Shown here piece after piece: positions 14,224 to 27,190 of a stretch of DNA of 64,000 nt. How positions within the stretch are numbered: the stretch's first letter is position 1; each line of letters opens with the position of its first letter. The translations under genes were made by a program, and so were the position numbers. The notes under the pieces are model-generated. The model ran no database searches. It was not told where the DNA came from and saw only the letters and a list, made by a program, of their open reading frames with translations. Location of the stretch: the NCBI GenBank assembly GCA_036583965.1, contig JAZBQD010000018.1:15540867-15604866 (forward strand), given 5' to 3'. The DNA comes from Prunella strophiata (Eukaryota; Chordata; Aves; Passeriformes; Prunellidae).

Positions 14224-14229
<6 letters not shown>

Positions 14230-17200
14230 CACATTTTAAAACTTTATACAGATCCCAGGCAGTTGGTTCAGCTTTTTGACATCCACACTCCATTATCTGC
14301 AAGGATAAAGCAGCTCACCCGTGGCACTGGTCTCGATTTCTTCTACCTGAGCTGGCTTTTCAATCTACTCCCTGGTAGCAGGCAGTATTACCTCACTGGA
14401 GATGTGGTCCCCAGCACAATTTCTCTGTCCTTATGCCCCACTCCCAGGCTATTTTTCAAACTGGACTGTCAAAGCTTTTAAGGACTAACCATAATTCTCT
14501 CCTCCAGTGTCCCTTGAAGCACCAACCACCTTTAAAAGTGCACAGAGCAGGAGCCCCTGCAGCAGCACCAGCCTGCACCTGCCATGTCTGTGGTGCTATT
14601 GGAACATTAATCTGCTCTTCCCCTCCAGGACCCAGGGACATATTCCATTCCACATCTGCTTCCAGTCTATATTTACCTTTCCACAAGCAGGAGGGAAGGA
14701 ATTTCTGGTCAGACAACAGCATTTCCTCATCTCAATCCTGGTTGTCACAATCCTCTTTCACAAGTAGTCTCAAACCATTCCGTGTCCATTAGTCTGTTCT
14801 AGCTGATGAAGCCTTCACTAAGTGAGGAATTAACCTTCCCTTAAAAAAACCCTAACACCCTAAATTCTAATTCCAGTGGTCTCAGAATTCTAGTCAAGTA
14901 TTTACAACAGTTTTTCATTATAGCAGGGAACACCCTAAAACATCTTTCTGTTTAATCCTACCTTATGGGATTCCTCTCTGGGAGCTTTGTAAGTCACAGC
15001 ATTTTTAATCTTGCAGGAAACACACTGATAAGGAAGTAAGATGGTTTCTTGCACTGCATTTCAAGCCAACATACTCCTGCTTTCACTGCTTAACTATAGA
15101 ACTTAAGGAAACACAGTGTCACAGGAGACAAGGAAGGGAGAAAAGTCTGTATCAGAGAAATTGCACTCACCTGTTGTACTACTCCAACCCTTTCCTGACT
15201 GGGGAAGAGGAGACTGGGAAATTCCACAGCTGAAGTTAAAATATTTCAAGTGAATTCAGTAAGTGAACTGGCACAGGCCAATGCCCTGTATTTAGAAGAG
15301 AGGCTACAGTACGTGGGATTTGTATCCTTTGCACTGTAAAACTATCTTTAATGAATCATATAGCTTAATGAACTCACTGCCCTTCCCACAGTGAGGAAAT
15401 CTGATTTAAAGTTTTCATTGTTTGGCTGGCAGCCCAATGTGATTATTCAGTAAAACAATTATACATCTTTGCAAACCACTTCATTGTCTATGGCTTCACT
15501 GCTAGTTTTCTTTGCTTAATTTTCTTTTGTTTGGCAAAATGATATAACAAAAGGCTGAGTTGTAGGGTTTTTACTGTAATCCATCTTCCTTTGTATAGAT
15601 CTGCTTCAGCTAGATTTACCAGAAATTACAGATGAAGATTAATATCTTAATTAACCTGTAAACTTATTTTAGAATCTTGGAGTCTGTGCCTGGTTTTATG
15701 GATTACGAGGAAAATTTAATTTAAGCAATATTTTGTTATTTTCTTCAGGCTTAGGTTAGATGCACCACAACAGCTTTACACATCCAGCAAATCCAGGAGT
15801 GACAAGCTCCAGGGGCTTCTTCAGTCCACCCCAACCCCACAAAAGCATGATTGGCTATAAATAAATTCCAGGAGGCTGTACTGAATTAGCTGTGGCAGCA
15901 CATATTTTGAAAGGCACAATACACAAACATCTGAGACCCCAACACTTTCTAGAGCTGGAATTCTAGTGAAACTAAATCTTCACTAGAATGGCTGGTGAAA
16001 CTTTCCTAAGAGCAAACCCTAACAAACTCAACTAGACTTTTTTCAGTTAATTTTCTTGTCTAATACAGTATTTTCCTTTGCATATTTCTCAGCTTTGAAC
16101 TCTGCTCTAATCTCCTTCAGCTATGGGTAATTAATTAATGAACACATCAAAAAGATTTAGCCACAGGGGCTCAGTTTGGGATTGCAATTCTCATTTCCAT
16201 TTGAGAAGCTTCAAATCTTAGTTCCCATAGCAGCCATTGCTAGATGTTGTAACAGCAAACACAATTTCCTTTCTTCTGAACAAACAAGCAAACAAAATGC
16301 AGCATTTTCTCCTCATAGTCCAGTGGGTGAATCTCTGAGCTGATCCCTCCCCTGTGAAGGTTTTTTCAGCAACTCAGGGAAGGTGTTCTGCATGGCATTT
16401 TGTACTGAACTCCTCTTTCTGGTATTAACACCTTGTGAAAACTGTAGGCATCAGTACATAGCTCTCAACATGCTTTTGATGATAAGCACTGTAACATGAT
16501 TTAATGGAAAACTTCCTGCAAAATGGAGTAGAAGAACCTGCAAAGAGGGATGTTCTCATGTTGTTAACAATCCAGTATTTTTTTTGCATAGGAAAAGCCT
16601 ATCAGATTGCCAAGTGTTGAAACAACAGGAAAGATACAAAGTTAACAGGGACATAAAAAGAGGTGGTCAATAAAAAACCTCACTTGCAATGTTGGCTCTA
16701 GTAATTCCAAACTTAACCTGTGACTTGACTTTCCACAGATGGTGGAAACCTGGAATCTTGCAATGTGGCATGCTTTTTGAACAACAAAGGCTAAGAGGCA
16801 CTTGACGATTTCCAATAAATTTGATATAAGTGTGACTGATTGTTGCCACTACACTCTGATACATGTCATGTGAGGGAAACACTTCCTGGATTTGAGAATA
16901 ATCAGAAGTTATTGTTCACTTTTTTAATAACCAAGGGGTTACATGTATCCAAAAAATTTTCCCAGTTCCTGTCTCCCATTAAAAAATCCCAACACATTAA
17001 ACTGGAGAATCTTCAATATATAAAACCAATAATCCTTCTCTGGCTGCCCAGCAGATCCCTAATGCTGCTCAGGATATACTGGAATTATTTCTAAACAGCA
17101 ATGTGCTTCCTAAACTCCTATGCCAGCACGGCAATCATGAAGAGTCTGTGATCAGCACCCATCAAGTCAGGATTAGATGTAGGCTTTATCAGATGTGCTC

Positions 17201-17848
17201 ATATGCACTCATATAAACCTCCAATAAATTTGTAATTAACAGCTCTGAACTTTATTGGCACGTGAGCTGTGCTGTGCTAAATGGAACCTGTGTTGCAGCC
17301 ACAGGAAGCTACACAGTGTGGAAATTGTTGTTATCCTTCACTGATACTGGTACCCAGATTAAAAACCTGCATTACAGTGTGCTTTCTGAACAAGTCACAC
17401 TATTATGCAACACTGCATTTCAAGCACCTACTGCAACACTTGATAGCTAGGAGAATGAAATCCCTTTACAAAGGCATTTGCACTGATGCTGAAAACCTCT
17501 TGGCACAGGTGATAAGGCAGGAATATGGCTGAATCCCATCCATCCTCATCACTGGAAGGCACAAGGGGACATAAGAATGTTAAGAATAAAGTGGCCACAC
17601 AATTAAATCTGGGTAAGAGAGATTGAAAAGGCATTGGATTTCTCAGTAGAGAATGCTGAGGCATGGACATGGCAAACTCTCTTACACCAGGCCCCACCCC
17701 ATTTTTCTTTTCCAAGTAGAAGGACACAGGAGAACTGCCTGGCCTTCCAGAGAGATTGAAGGAACCATGTAAGCAACATCCCTTTCTCTGAACACACAGT
17801 GGCACGTACATGGTGGCAGAACTAAATAATCACAAAACATATAAAATG

Positions 17849-17850
<2 letters not shown>

Positions 17851-17876
<26 letters not shown>
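17851..17876. repeat. Poly(T)26 tract
   Basis: A homopolymer run in gene-poor sequence, with no recognisable retroposon attached. Confidence 0.95.
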
Positions 17877-17879
<3 letters not shown>

Positions 17880-20800
17880 AACTCTCAGTGTTACTGAGAT
17901 TCTGGTGCAGAGAAAGAGTATTTGTAGAACTAGCTGTGAAGTTTAACTGAAAAGCCAAGTTATTTTCCTTCTTATTAGGATTTTTTACTTGTTAGATGTC
18001 TAATACTTCAGTGCACTTAAGTGTCTCTTAAAATTCCTCCTCATTAGTGACTGAATTTATAATTTCCATTAGTGCAACGTGAGTCTCACATCCACAAAAC
18101 TGGCAGCAGACACTTGAATATTTATAGACTGCAGTAGCTCCAGATAAACTTAATATTCTATATTTACACATCACTGATCTAAAGGACCAACAAAACACTC
18201 CAAGAACATGTGTGTCAGCACTGATTGAAGCCTTGGAGGGAGAGGCACAGTGCCCACGGTAAGACCCTTGCTACCAAAAATGACTCCCTAATGTGCATTG
18301 CAGGCTGTGAGGGTTTTTAATTCTTTGTATCAGTATTCAGAGGAACTGCCTCACTGGTAACATAATTTATGTTATTGTGGCTGCTGCAGATAACCTTAGC
18401 TTCTAAGAACAGATGGTCACAAGCAAGAAATACTGTGGTTACTAGAGTCAAATAGGACAAAATAAATTGCCTTGTTACATGCATCTCAGGAAATCTCACT
18501 TATCTTCCCAGATATAGATGGAGTACTATCTGTTTATATATCACTGTGTATTTATCTACTCCTCTAAAGAAGTCCTTAAAGCTTGAAACCATTGCCATCC
18601 TTCATAGTTATTCTGAAAGCACAACTCTCACTGAGGTTGCAGAGGATGAGACCAGCCTTTCCTTTCCACTACATCAGTTTAAAAAACAAGTAATTCACAC
18701 ATTTAACAAGTTTTATGTGCCAAGTAATGGCATTCAGTGTTAGCATCAAACACTTGAATTGCATGTGAGAAAGCATTTAAAGATAGATGCAGGTTCTGGT
18801 GTTGTGATTTATTCGGTTTTACTTCTCTTGTTGGGTTTTTTAAGTGATTCTTGGCCTGATAATAAGCTCACATAATTTCAATAGAGCAGGTCAATCCTTC
18901 CTAAAATTTATATACATATGAAAAGCTCAACGCTTCAGAATTTATCCAAATACACAGTTCCTGGATTGGGATCACAGCTATCTATATTTGAAGGTTTACT
19001 CTGTGACTGCTTTTCTTCAAGGGCTAGTAATTTTCTCCTGTGTGGTGCAGATACTTGGTGTGAGTTGTTATTGTTCCACAGAAAACCTTAGGAATCAACT
19101 GAGTTAGAAGGTGAAAAGAAGATCAGGAAGACTTTAGCAATGGCTGTTAGGACCCTGTAGGGAAAGATGTTAAAGATATTTACAAATGCACAAGAGGAAA
19201 TTTTATAAGGGTAGAAATGGTCACTGCCAGAGTGCCATCAAGTTTCACAAAAGATTTTCAAGATGCCCTTTCTTTTCTGGAGCCAAAACAATTAGCAGGA
19301 GCAGGAGACATCTTCAAGTCTACCTTGAAGATGGAGCTTGTCCTTGCCAGGCATATCCCATTAAGAAGAAGAAAGTTCTGCTGTCGTGATCAAGTTCACA
19401 GCACACATTCCCAAGGTAGGAAGAAACCTTCCCGTGACATTCACTTCCTTGGTGTGACCTCACAGCCTCTGGACAAAGAGACACAGTCCATTGTTTACCT
19501 GATTCCTCTCTGCATTCCTGGGCAGTTACTCAGCCATCACCTGGGTTTTGTTTTCCTGGGCCAGTCCTGTAGGCACCTAGGACTGGAGCTATCTTCCAAG
19601 AAGCATTTAAAGGGCTTGTTTTACCAGACCAGAGTACTCAGCACACAGAAATTTCCCAATACTGTATCATCTCAGACACTCTGGTCTTAATATAAATTTG
19701 TGTATTTCTTTTACTTTATTGCCTTTCAATTGCCCCTCCATATCCACAAAGAAGAAAAAAAAAATAAAAATGGGGTGCACAGTTTTGCATTTATCTCTAA
19801 ATTCCTGGGCAGTCACCCTCTGAATTAGGGAGCTCTTGGTTTTATTACTTGATCTACAAGCCCCTGTGATCCACTGGCACCTCCTCCTTCACCACACCAG
19901 CTAATTCAGCACTGAACAGTCTGCAAAAACAAAGACATTCTGTCTGCACAGCACTGTCATGGTTGTGACAGCATGTCTGTACATACAGAGTGCAGGATAA
20001 TCCACCTGAAAGCTTCTGCAGTGCTAAGAATAGGTGGTTGTAGCTACATTGCTTCCAGCAGGATGACATCTCTCTTGCCTTCTGACCGTGTCTCCATCTC
20101 ACACATCCCGAGCATAAATCAGAACTTAGGGAATATTCATTGTTAAGTGGTGCTTCCGTGTCAAGAGTTCAGCAAAAGTGGATCTGGAAGAAGGAAATAA
20201 ATCCAACAAAGTAGATGCCTAGAGATTAATAACCCATCTAGAACAACCAATAAATTGTCAAGATTGTGGCCAGTTTTCTGGAACTTGCCCAAGTAGTTTC
20301 TGGTTGCCATCTTCTGTTCATAGTAGGTCACATTTGATTCCAAATTCAAGTCTTTAATAAGTCTCTAAGGCCTTTAATTAGGCCCTGCATGATTTCAAGG
20401 AGATTCTACAGAGCACAACAGCAGATGTGTATTTCTATAGTAAAACTTTCAGTTAAATATCATCCACCCTCAGTGTCAGCCATCAGACGAAGGTGATGCA
20501 TTATTGCTGTTCTCAGGTGGGTCACTGATTCAACTCCAGCTTCTCAGGCCAAATCAAAATCATTCTGCTGACCTCTTTTAATGTGTTCAGCACACACCTA
20601 TTAACTAGCTATCCCTCTTCTATTTAATATCAAAATCAATGCAAAATTTATACCTAACATTCACAACTGACTATTTCTTAATTTTTTTAAAATTCCTAAG
20701 TAGGAAATCAATGTTTGTGACAGGTCTGTTGATTTGTGTTCATCAGGGTGGACATTAGTCTCCTGCTAACCTGCATTTTTAATGGCCTTTGCTGAGGTGT

Positions 20801-23800
20801 GATGGATTTGGCTCCCCACAGTAAAAACAAGGTTCATTTTTAAGTACTGCAATGCATAACTAAAGTAGCAGAGAGCAGGGCTTGCCTGAGGTGTGCTTCA
20901 GTGCACAGGAATTACAAGTTTGCAAAGAACAGGGTTTATACAGGTCCACTGAGATTATAAGGTTTAAACTAAGAAACAGACACCAAAAGTGTAGCTGTGG
21001 GGTTTTTTCCCCCCTTTTTTCTTCCTTTTTGCCTTGACAGTAGAACTTGAGTGGTAGAGAAGTAGAATACAAATAATTTGTTTACATTTCCTTTAAAATT
21101 GCCCAGAAACTGTCAGGGAACAAAAACCTGTCACACCTGTCACACTCCACAGCACCACGCACCTCTAACATGTGTGTGATCAATACAGAAGAACACAGAA
21201 TCCCCACAGAAGAAAGTTCTTCTGAACAACTACTCCTAAAATAGATGCCACTTGGGCTTATTGGCTGGGCTGGGGACTGAGAGCCTCAACTGGGATGTGT
21301 GCCTGGTCCTGCAAACCACTGCAAACCTACCCAGCCCCCACTGGCTCCAGGGCATCCAGAGCTGTCCATCTTTACTCAGCATATCCTCCTGAGTAGATAC
21401 TAGCAGGTCTCCACCTCTTTCCTTGTTAGACAAGGTTTTTAATAGCTCAGTGTGCTTTTGGGTCTTGGGAAAAACAGGCCTAGCTGGCAGCACAGAAATA
21501 CATTAATAGTTCATGAACTGTTCTCTTAATGGCCTTTGGAACTGCCTCCAGAGATGCTTCATTTCTGCCATGGTTCATACCCTGCTTACTTTCCATTTCA
21601 GCCTCCTTTGATGTAGGTCCCTCCAGTCAGACAGAAGAATATAAATTAAGTCAATTGTGATACAGTCACTATTAATACCATTAAATTTTACAAATATTTC
21701 CATTAACCACATGCACTATTAGTATTAAGGCATGTCTACTCATGGGAACTCCTATGGAATGAGGGAGGTGTGAATTTGTAACTTTTTCCACACACAGCTT
21801 ATTCTCAGGGTAAGGCTTCACTGTTACACAAGGCACACATCTGCAAGATGAAATTAAGCAACACCTCACCAGAGTGCTCAGTCTAGGTTAAAAGTGGGAA
21901 CAGCACTACCCTTGTCATCCTGCTCTGCCAAAATCCACATTCTGTCATTCATCCTGATACATAGAATGCGCAGTCAAAAATACCAGTTACTGGCATAGCT
22001 CAGCAATGCTGAAGATTCGGAGAAATTTTTTGTTACAGTTTAGGAAATTGATTTGCAAGTAGTGCTACATGCAACAATCACCACTATTTTTACTGAACTG
22101 TAGACTACATTTCAGCAAATGTTAACTTTTAAGGTCCAAAAATAAAGATTGCACCTTTGTCACATGAACAACAGAGAAAATACTGGTGCTCAAAATTACC
22201 TATTTTGGTCCCCAGACAAGTCACACACTTTAAAAATTACAGCGATGCTCATAATAGTATTTTAAACACAAAGTGCTACTGAACATTATTCACTTTAAAC
22301 CTCTTTCTCATGAAGAGAGTAATACACAGAGGTAGAAAGGGTTTTCCGTTCTTGCATTTATAAGATTCAAAAGTGGGATTGTCTTGCATATAAAGCTCAT
22401 TATCCTGGATCCCTCTGGGAAAAAGCAAGGAATATATTTGCATCACGATCATGTTTCTGGCATCAAAAATTTTTTTGCACTCTCCATTATTACTGGCATA
22501 CTAAAGAAACCTGTTTTATTGCTGACAAGCCTTTTTCCAATAAAACTAGATCACCAACACTAATTGTAATTACACACATTATGACAGCTTCTAAAAGCCT
22601 GGCAGGGAAAGCTCTCAGGAGTCTCCCACCGCTTCCTAGCCCTCTGCAGAGCTACAGTTTGCAATTTGCACCAGCAGAGCGTCTGCTGCATGACTTCCAT
22701 CTCCTGAGCAGCTCTGCCCCAGAGATGCTGCGTGACAGTGCAGAGCCACTGGCAGTTCCACAGTGAGTGGGGGCAACCCAGGGGAACTGCCCGACCTTCC
22801 CGGCTCCCTCCTTCCCGTCACTCCCACGGCAAGGGCTTTGCTGGGCGTTTCCCCACGGGAATTCCTGCTGCTGCCACACAGGACCGACAAAAGCAAGGCA
22901 GGTAGTGGTGGAACAGCTGAGCCAGCTCCTGGTGTCAGCCCACAAAGCAATTTAGAGCCAGGAAAGCTCTGAAAGAACAACACAACATTAACTGCAGTAA
23001 CCCATTTGTAGAGACAAGCTCTCAGAAAGAATGCTCTCAACTAAGGGCAGATTACTGCCACCTACACATGGCAATTTCAGGTATATTAACTTCCTTGTTT
23101 TCCTCATCTCTCCCATCTGTTTCCTCTATTTTTGCATGCCCACATCACAAGTAGGTGTTAATTTCTATTTGCCCATCTCCCCTTTCCATCTCCTCTACTT
23201 CCTTGCAGATTTGCCAGGAGCAAATCTGAGAGTCTGCACTCTCCTCTTCAATGGACAGACTCCAGAGGGAGTTAAGAGTAAGAAAGGAAATTAATTAGGA
23301 GTTTCACTCATCCAGGAAGTGTTCAAATGTAGAGCAGCTGGAGGCAACTCACTGTTTTGACTGGGCTGTCAAAATGTGCAAATCCCTGTACCTGCTTATT
23401 CACTCTGTCCTTAACCCTGCCTCTGTTCCATCCCACAGGGATGCTACACAAGAAATATTTGTTAAATATTAATTTTTTTTTAGAAAATTGTATCTTTCTC
23501 AAAAATTTCTGGACCAGCACTTTAACTGCTAGATCAAGTACTGCTTAAGAGCAGTAATATCAGCAAGCTCCTTTCCTCTTTGTTCTCTTGAAAACCTAAC
23601 ACCAGTTTTGCATATCCCTTCACATGGTATTTTATTTATTAATCTTTGTGTTTGGGAAACTGATGCTGAGTTGCTGAGTTTGAGATGCTAAAATAGCAAC
23701 ATGTGGCAAAGATGTACAGTAACTTTATTTATTCTGCTGCACCAGAGCATACTCCAAATGTGTAGCAGGACTCTCACAAACAGAAGGGGAGACAAAAGCT

Positions 23801-24687
23801 TCATAAAGCAGAACACCAGCATCTAAAACTCAAGAGTTATGGGGTGTGTCTGCCACTTCTCCAGTCTGCTGTGCAAAGGCACCTAAGGGTATGAGCACCC
23901 ATCCCAGTGCTCCCATGATGTGGTTGGAGATGGGATTAAGTGTGCATCACACTCTTACCCTCTGTGCCTCAACTCCAGACTGCTTGTGTGTCCTGAAATT
24001 ATGCTTTTGGATGTAATGTGAACTTTGGGATTGGACCAGAAGGTCATCAGCTCAATAGATTTTTTCCCACCATCTGTGCTGATTCATTGTAAAAGCCTTG
24101 TCTCTCATGAGCTGTGCATGAGGCAGAGGCACAATGTGCTGGAATGAGCTTGTTCTGCCATTCTCAGCTTGGAGCTGGCTAGTGAACTCATACAATAGAC
24201 TTGGGGAGCTCACAGACCTGTGAGGAAGAGCTGAAAGCAAATTTATTAACCTTCATTTTAACTGATACTTGAAACTTAGTGCTCTCTTGCAGCAGGTAAC
24301 ACTGTTAGCTTGGCCTGTAATGACTTGACTTGTTTCATTACCCAAAGTGGTGACAAAACCAATTGTCTCAGTTATATTCAGTACCTTAGCAGTTAAGAAT
24401 GCTAAAAACTGCCTTTATGAGATATACTGATCTACAAATGAAACCCTTACAGTTTTTTTTCACAGCCTTTGGGCTCAGTCTGCATTAACCTTAACCTTGT
24501 GAATAAATCTTGCCCCTTTCCACTGCACTGAATGACAGGGAGTGTGGTTTTATCTTCTGGCCACTTGGCTCCACCATCATGTCCTCCCCAGCAGGCCACT
24601 TCACACACAGGCTGGACATGCTAAAGGGAACAGAGCAGCACACGAGTTGTGGGCCACCTGGGAAAGGTATCATGACAAGTGTTAGAT

Positions 24688-24809
24688 TCTGAATGTGAGA
24701 AACACCAAGGACTTTTTGCTTTTGAAGAACTGGGACAGTAACAGGAGCTCTGAATGTGAGAAACACCAAGGACTTTTTGCTTTTGAAGAACTGGGACAGT
24801 AACAGGAGC
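24688..24809. repeat. Perfect tandem duplication, unit 61 bp, two copies
   Basis: Two head-to-tail copies, 24688-24748 and 24749-24809, start tctgaatgtgagaaacacca and end gggacagtaacaggagc. Reading base by base I find no mismatch until the final base or two. The unit is unique sequence rather than a microsatellite. Identity this high implies a recent duplication. It also creates part of a 172-codon chance open frame on the minus strand. Confidence 0.9.
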
Positions 24810-26607
24810 ATGAAGATGACTATTTAAAGGACATAAATAAACTTTATCACCACAGCCTAAATGCTGCTGCAATCTCACAGGTGGAGTGGGGTACTTTGGA
24901 TGGATCATGATGGGAATGGACATCTGCTGCCAGTGATACTTTCTAGTTTTCTCTGCCTGCTCAAGTTCCCACTCTGTATAGTTTATTTCTGCAAGACAGT
25001 GAGGTGAAGTCTTGTTCTGCACTGCAAGGCAAGAAATTTGGGTGTCAGTGCTTAGCCATATAACTTGAGCATTCTTTGAGAAACTGACTGAAATACCTTT
25101 TGAAACATGAAGGTAAGCTTCAAATGCAGGCAAAGTCAAGCTTCAAACAAACAGACAAATCCTGCCTAACACAAGGTTTGATAGAAGCATTCACTACTGT
25201 GTACATCTAGTGTAAAAAAAAGAAATTCCAGTTAAGAAAATACTTATCTCAGAGGCTTTGCTGCAGTCTTTGATGTTAACAGATGTCAGATACTGCTAAA
25301 ATTGTGAAGCCTACTGCATCAGTTATCAAGGTCTCTCATTCAATTTAAAAAACCAGAATTAACATAATAATCTGTTTCCTTCTCTCACCATTGTGGCTAC
25401 ATGTTGTGATTGCTGCTAACTGATGTGAGACATGCAACTCATACCCTGATACCTCCCTGTCTGACTTTTTTCTGATTTACACACAGATTGGAGGTGCACT
25501 GGACATGTTCACAGCAATCAATACAACAGCTGCTCTGACAGGATTTTGAACCTCACCACATACAAACAATGCATCCACAAGTGCCACATGTAATGCTCTG
25601 TATTCCTCTGATATTAAAAACCTCATGTTTGCTTCCCAGTGTAATTCCCACACCCAAATAATACTTGTTTCATACCCATACTATAACCAAGAAGGTTTTT
25701 TGAAGCCACCTTCATCATTCTTTTTCAGCTGGAATTAAAAAATAATTGCAATATATTTAAGAGACACTAGAGGGAAGCCAAGAGTCTCAACAACCCTCCC
25801 TAATAATACTGCTGGCAGTTCTAAACACTAAGTTAAAACCAAACATCTTTAACATGACGTAGAAAGGACAGGTTATACTTACTGTGTTTAAAGATGCCAA
25901 ACAAATTATTAATTTACAGGATGCTGTTTCTTTTCCATTAGCACTCTGCATGCTGTGATGCTCCCGGCTGTTCCCTCTAGGTGCTCCCTTGGTGATGCTG
26001 AGAGCCTGGAACTTTCACAGTTGTAACACTTGACAGTAATCTCTTGAAGCATTCAGACAGTGTGATAACTCGCTAATATACACTGTAAATACAAGTGGTG
26101 AATATGTTGGTGTGTTTTCTTCCTTATTTACTGTTTGTTGCCAGCTGCCCCAGTAACTTCTACCATGGACATTTTTTTTTTGTTAATTTTTTTAAACCCA
26201 TCACACAGATAAGGTTATCAGAATCCCCAGTTAAACCTCCCTGTGTGTCCCTTCACCAGCACTTCAAAAAGGACTCACCTTCATCCAGAGTGCAGAGCTA
26301 AGTAAGATGCAAATATGGTCTGAACAACTGATTTATATCCCTGCTCTGAACTGCAGTGATCAGGCACAGGGCTTCTTCAGGGTACACCAAAAACTCTGGT
26401 CATGTGATGAACTTCTCCTTAAGTCCCCCTTTCCCCTCTCCCCAACTTCTTACTCGGTCACCCACGTTTGCTCCCAATCAAGCCGCTGTTTACCTCTCTG
26501 TCACTGTCCCCAGTCTAGGCTGACTTCATATCCTCACTTGTTATTTAACAATAGGGGTGCCCTGGCACTTGGTCCCCTGGCCATCAATTCTGTGAAAGCA
26601 GCATTGC
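24810..26607. other. Region immediately downstream of ARHGAP24
   Basis: This lies past the first candidate polyadenylation signal. It contains copy A of the diverged duplication (26018-26122) and otherwise unique AT-rich sequence. Part of it may be an extended ARHGAP24 3' UTR. Confidence 0.5.
26018..26122. repeat. Diverged direct repeat, copy A (partner at 26974-27080)
   Basis: The segment begins with cagttgtaacacttgacagt and continues through a shared tgaagcattca, then the pattern acactgta-atA-agtg and gatttcttcctt-like text near its end. The same order of motifs is found about 956 bp away at 26974-27080, with scattered substitutions and small indels. Both copies have the same orientation. 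It does not resemble CR1 or a simple repeat. Confidence 0.75.
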
Positions 26608-26613
26608 TTTATT
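26608..26613 (-). promoter_or_regulatory. Candidate polyadenylation signal AATAAA
   Basis: Plus-strand TTTATT reads AATAAA on the minus strand, about 580 bases after the ARHGAP24 stop. It is the nearest canonical hexamer. Such hexamers occur by chance in AT-rich DNA, and further ones lie near 24241, 23725 and 23631, so use of this one is unproven. Confidence 0.3.
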
Positions 26614-27190
26614 TTGCCCGTGGCATGCTTCAGTCATACTTCAGTTTCTCAATCCTGCTGCCTGTTTGGAAGCGACGCAAATCAGGGCTAACCATCCACA
26701 CATTTACCTTAACATATCTGTTTATCTTCACTCCCCAGCAAAAGGGGTTACAAAACAAAAACAAAAAAAAACATTTGATATACAAAATAAGCTGATGGTA
26801 ACACAATGCCAAAAATAGCTTATTATGTTAAGTGCAAGGGAGAAAAGCCTTTATATAAAGCTTGATTGCAACAACATCTCAATTTACCAGTTTAAATACA
26901 AGACTTGCATTAAAATATTTCTTCAGATACATCTCTTGCTCTAAGGTGGTTTTTAAATTTATATACACATATCCAGTTGTAACACTTGACAGTAGTCTCA
27001 TGAAGCATTCAAAGAGTATAACTTGGTAAGTACACACTGTAGATATGAGTGCTTAATGTATGTATGATTTCTTCCTTCAAGGGTTTGTAACATTTTGTTG
27101 AGTACTAGCCTCAGACAGGTGACCAGCCACCTGATACAGTATAATACCCCCAAGCCCTTCCTCGAGTCCCACAGCCTATGCTTCCACAGC
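26614..27190 (-). other. ARHGAP24: Probable ARHGAP24 3' UTR (end uncertain)
   Basis: This is the sequence immediately downstream of the native stop codon on the minus strand. It has no further ARHGAP24 coding sequence. The first canonical polyadenylation hexamer met after the stop is at 26608-26613, which sets the limit used here. The true 3' UTR may run further, since human ARHGAP24 has a 3' UTR well over 1 kb. It contains one copy (26974-27080) of a diverged duplication whose other copy lies at 26018-26122. Confidence 0.4.
26974..27080. repeat. Diverged direct repeat, copy B (partner at 26018-26122)
   Basis: This copy opens with the same cagttgtaacacttgacagt block, then tctcatgaagcattcaaaga, acacactgtagatatgagtg and tttcttcctt, parallel to copy A. 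It lies inside the likely ARHGAP24 3' UTR. Divergence suggests an old local duplication rather than an assembly artefact. Confidence 0.75.

Larger units (their letters stand above)
8773..24687. other. Gene-poor flank, no coding exon recognised
   Basis: Mostly AT-rich unique sequence. Apart from the CR1 at 12325, the TA microsatellite at 14190 and the poly(T) at 17851, I see no repeat. Open frames such as 19217-19690 (157 codons, plus) and 22636-23040 (134 codons, minus) show no family signature. In mammals MAPK10 lies tail-to-tail with ARHGAP24 on this side, but I could not recognise any of its exons here. Confidence 0.6.

Noticed and set aside
19217..19690. 157-codon plus-strand open frame
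   Set aside because: No recognisable motif. It overlaps another frame of similar quality and lacks exon-like splice context.
22636..23040. 134-codon minus-strand frame in a mildly GC-richer stretch
   Set aside because: Several overlapping frames are open in the same interval, which points to composition rather than coding.
24621..25139. 172-codon minus-strand open frame
   Set aside because: It spans the perfect 61-bp tandem duplication, shows no recognisable domain, and its sequence changes frame between the two repeat copies (61 is not a multiple of 3). Judged chance.
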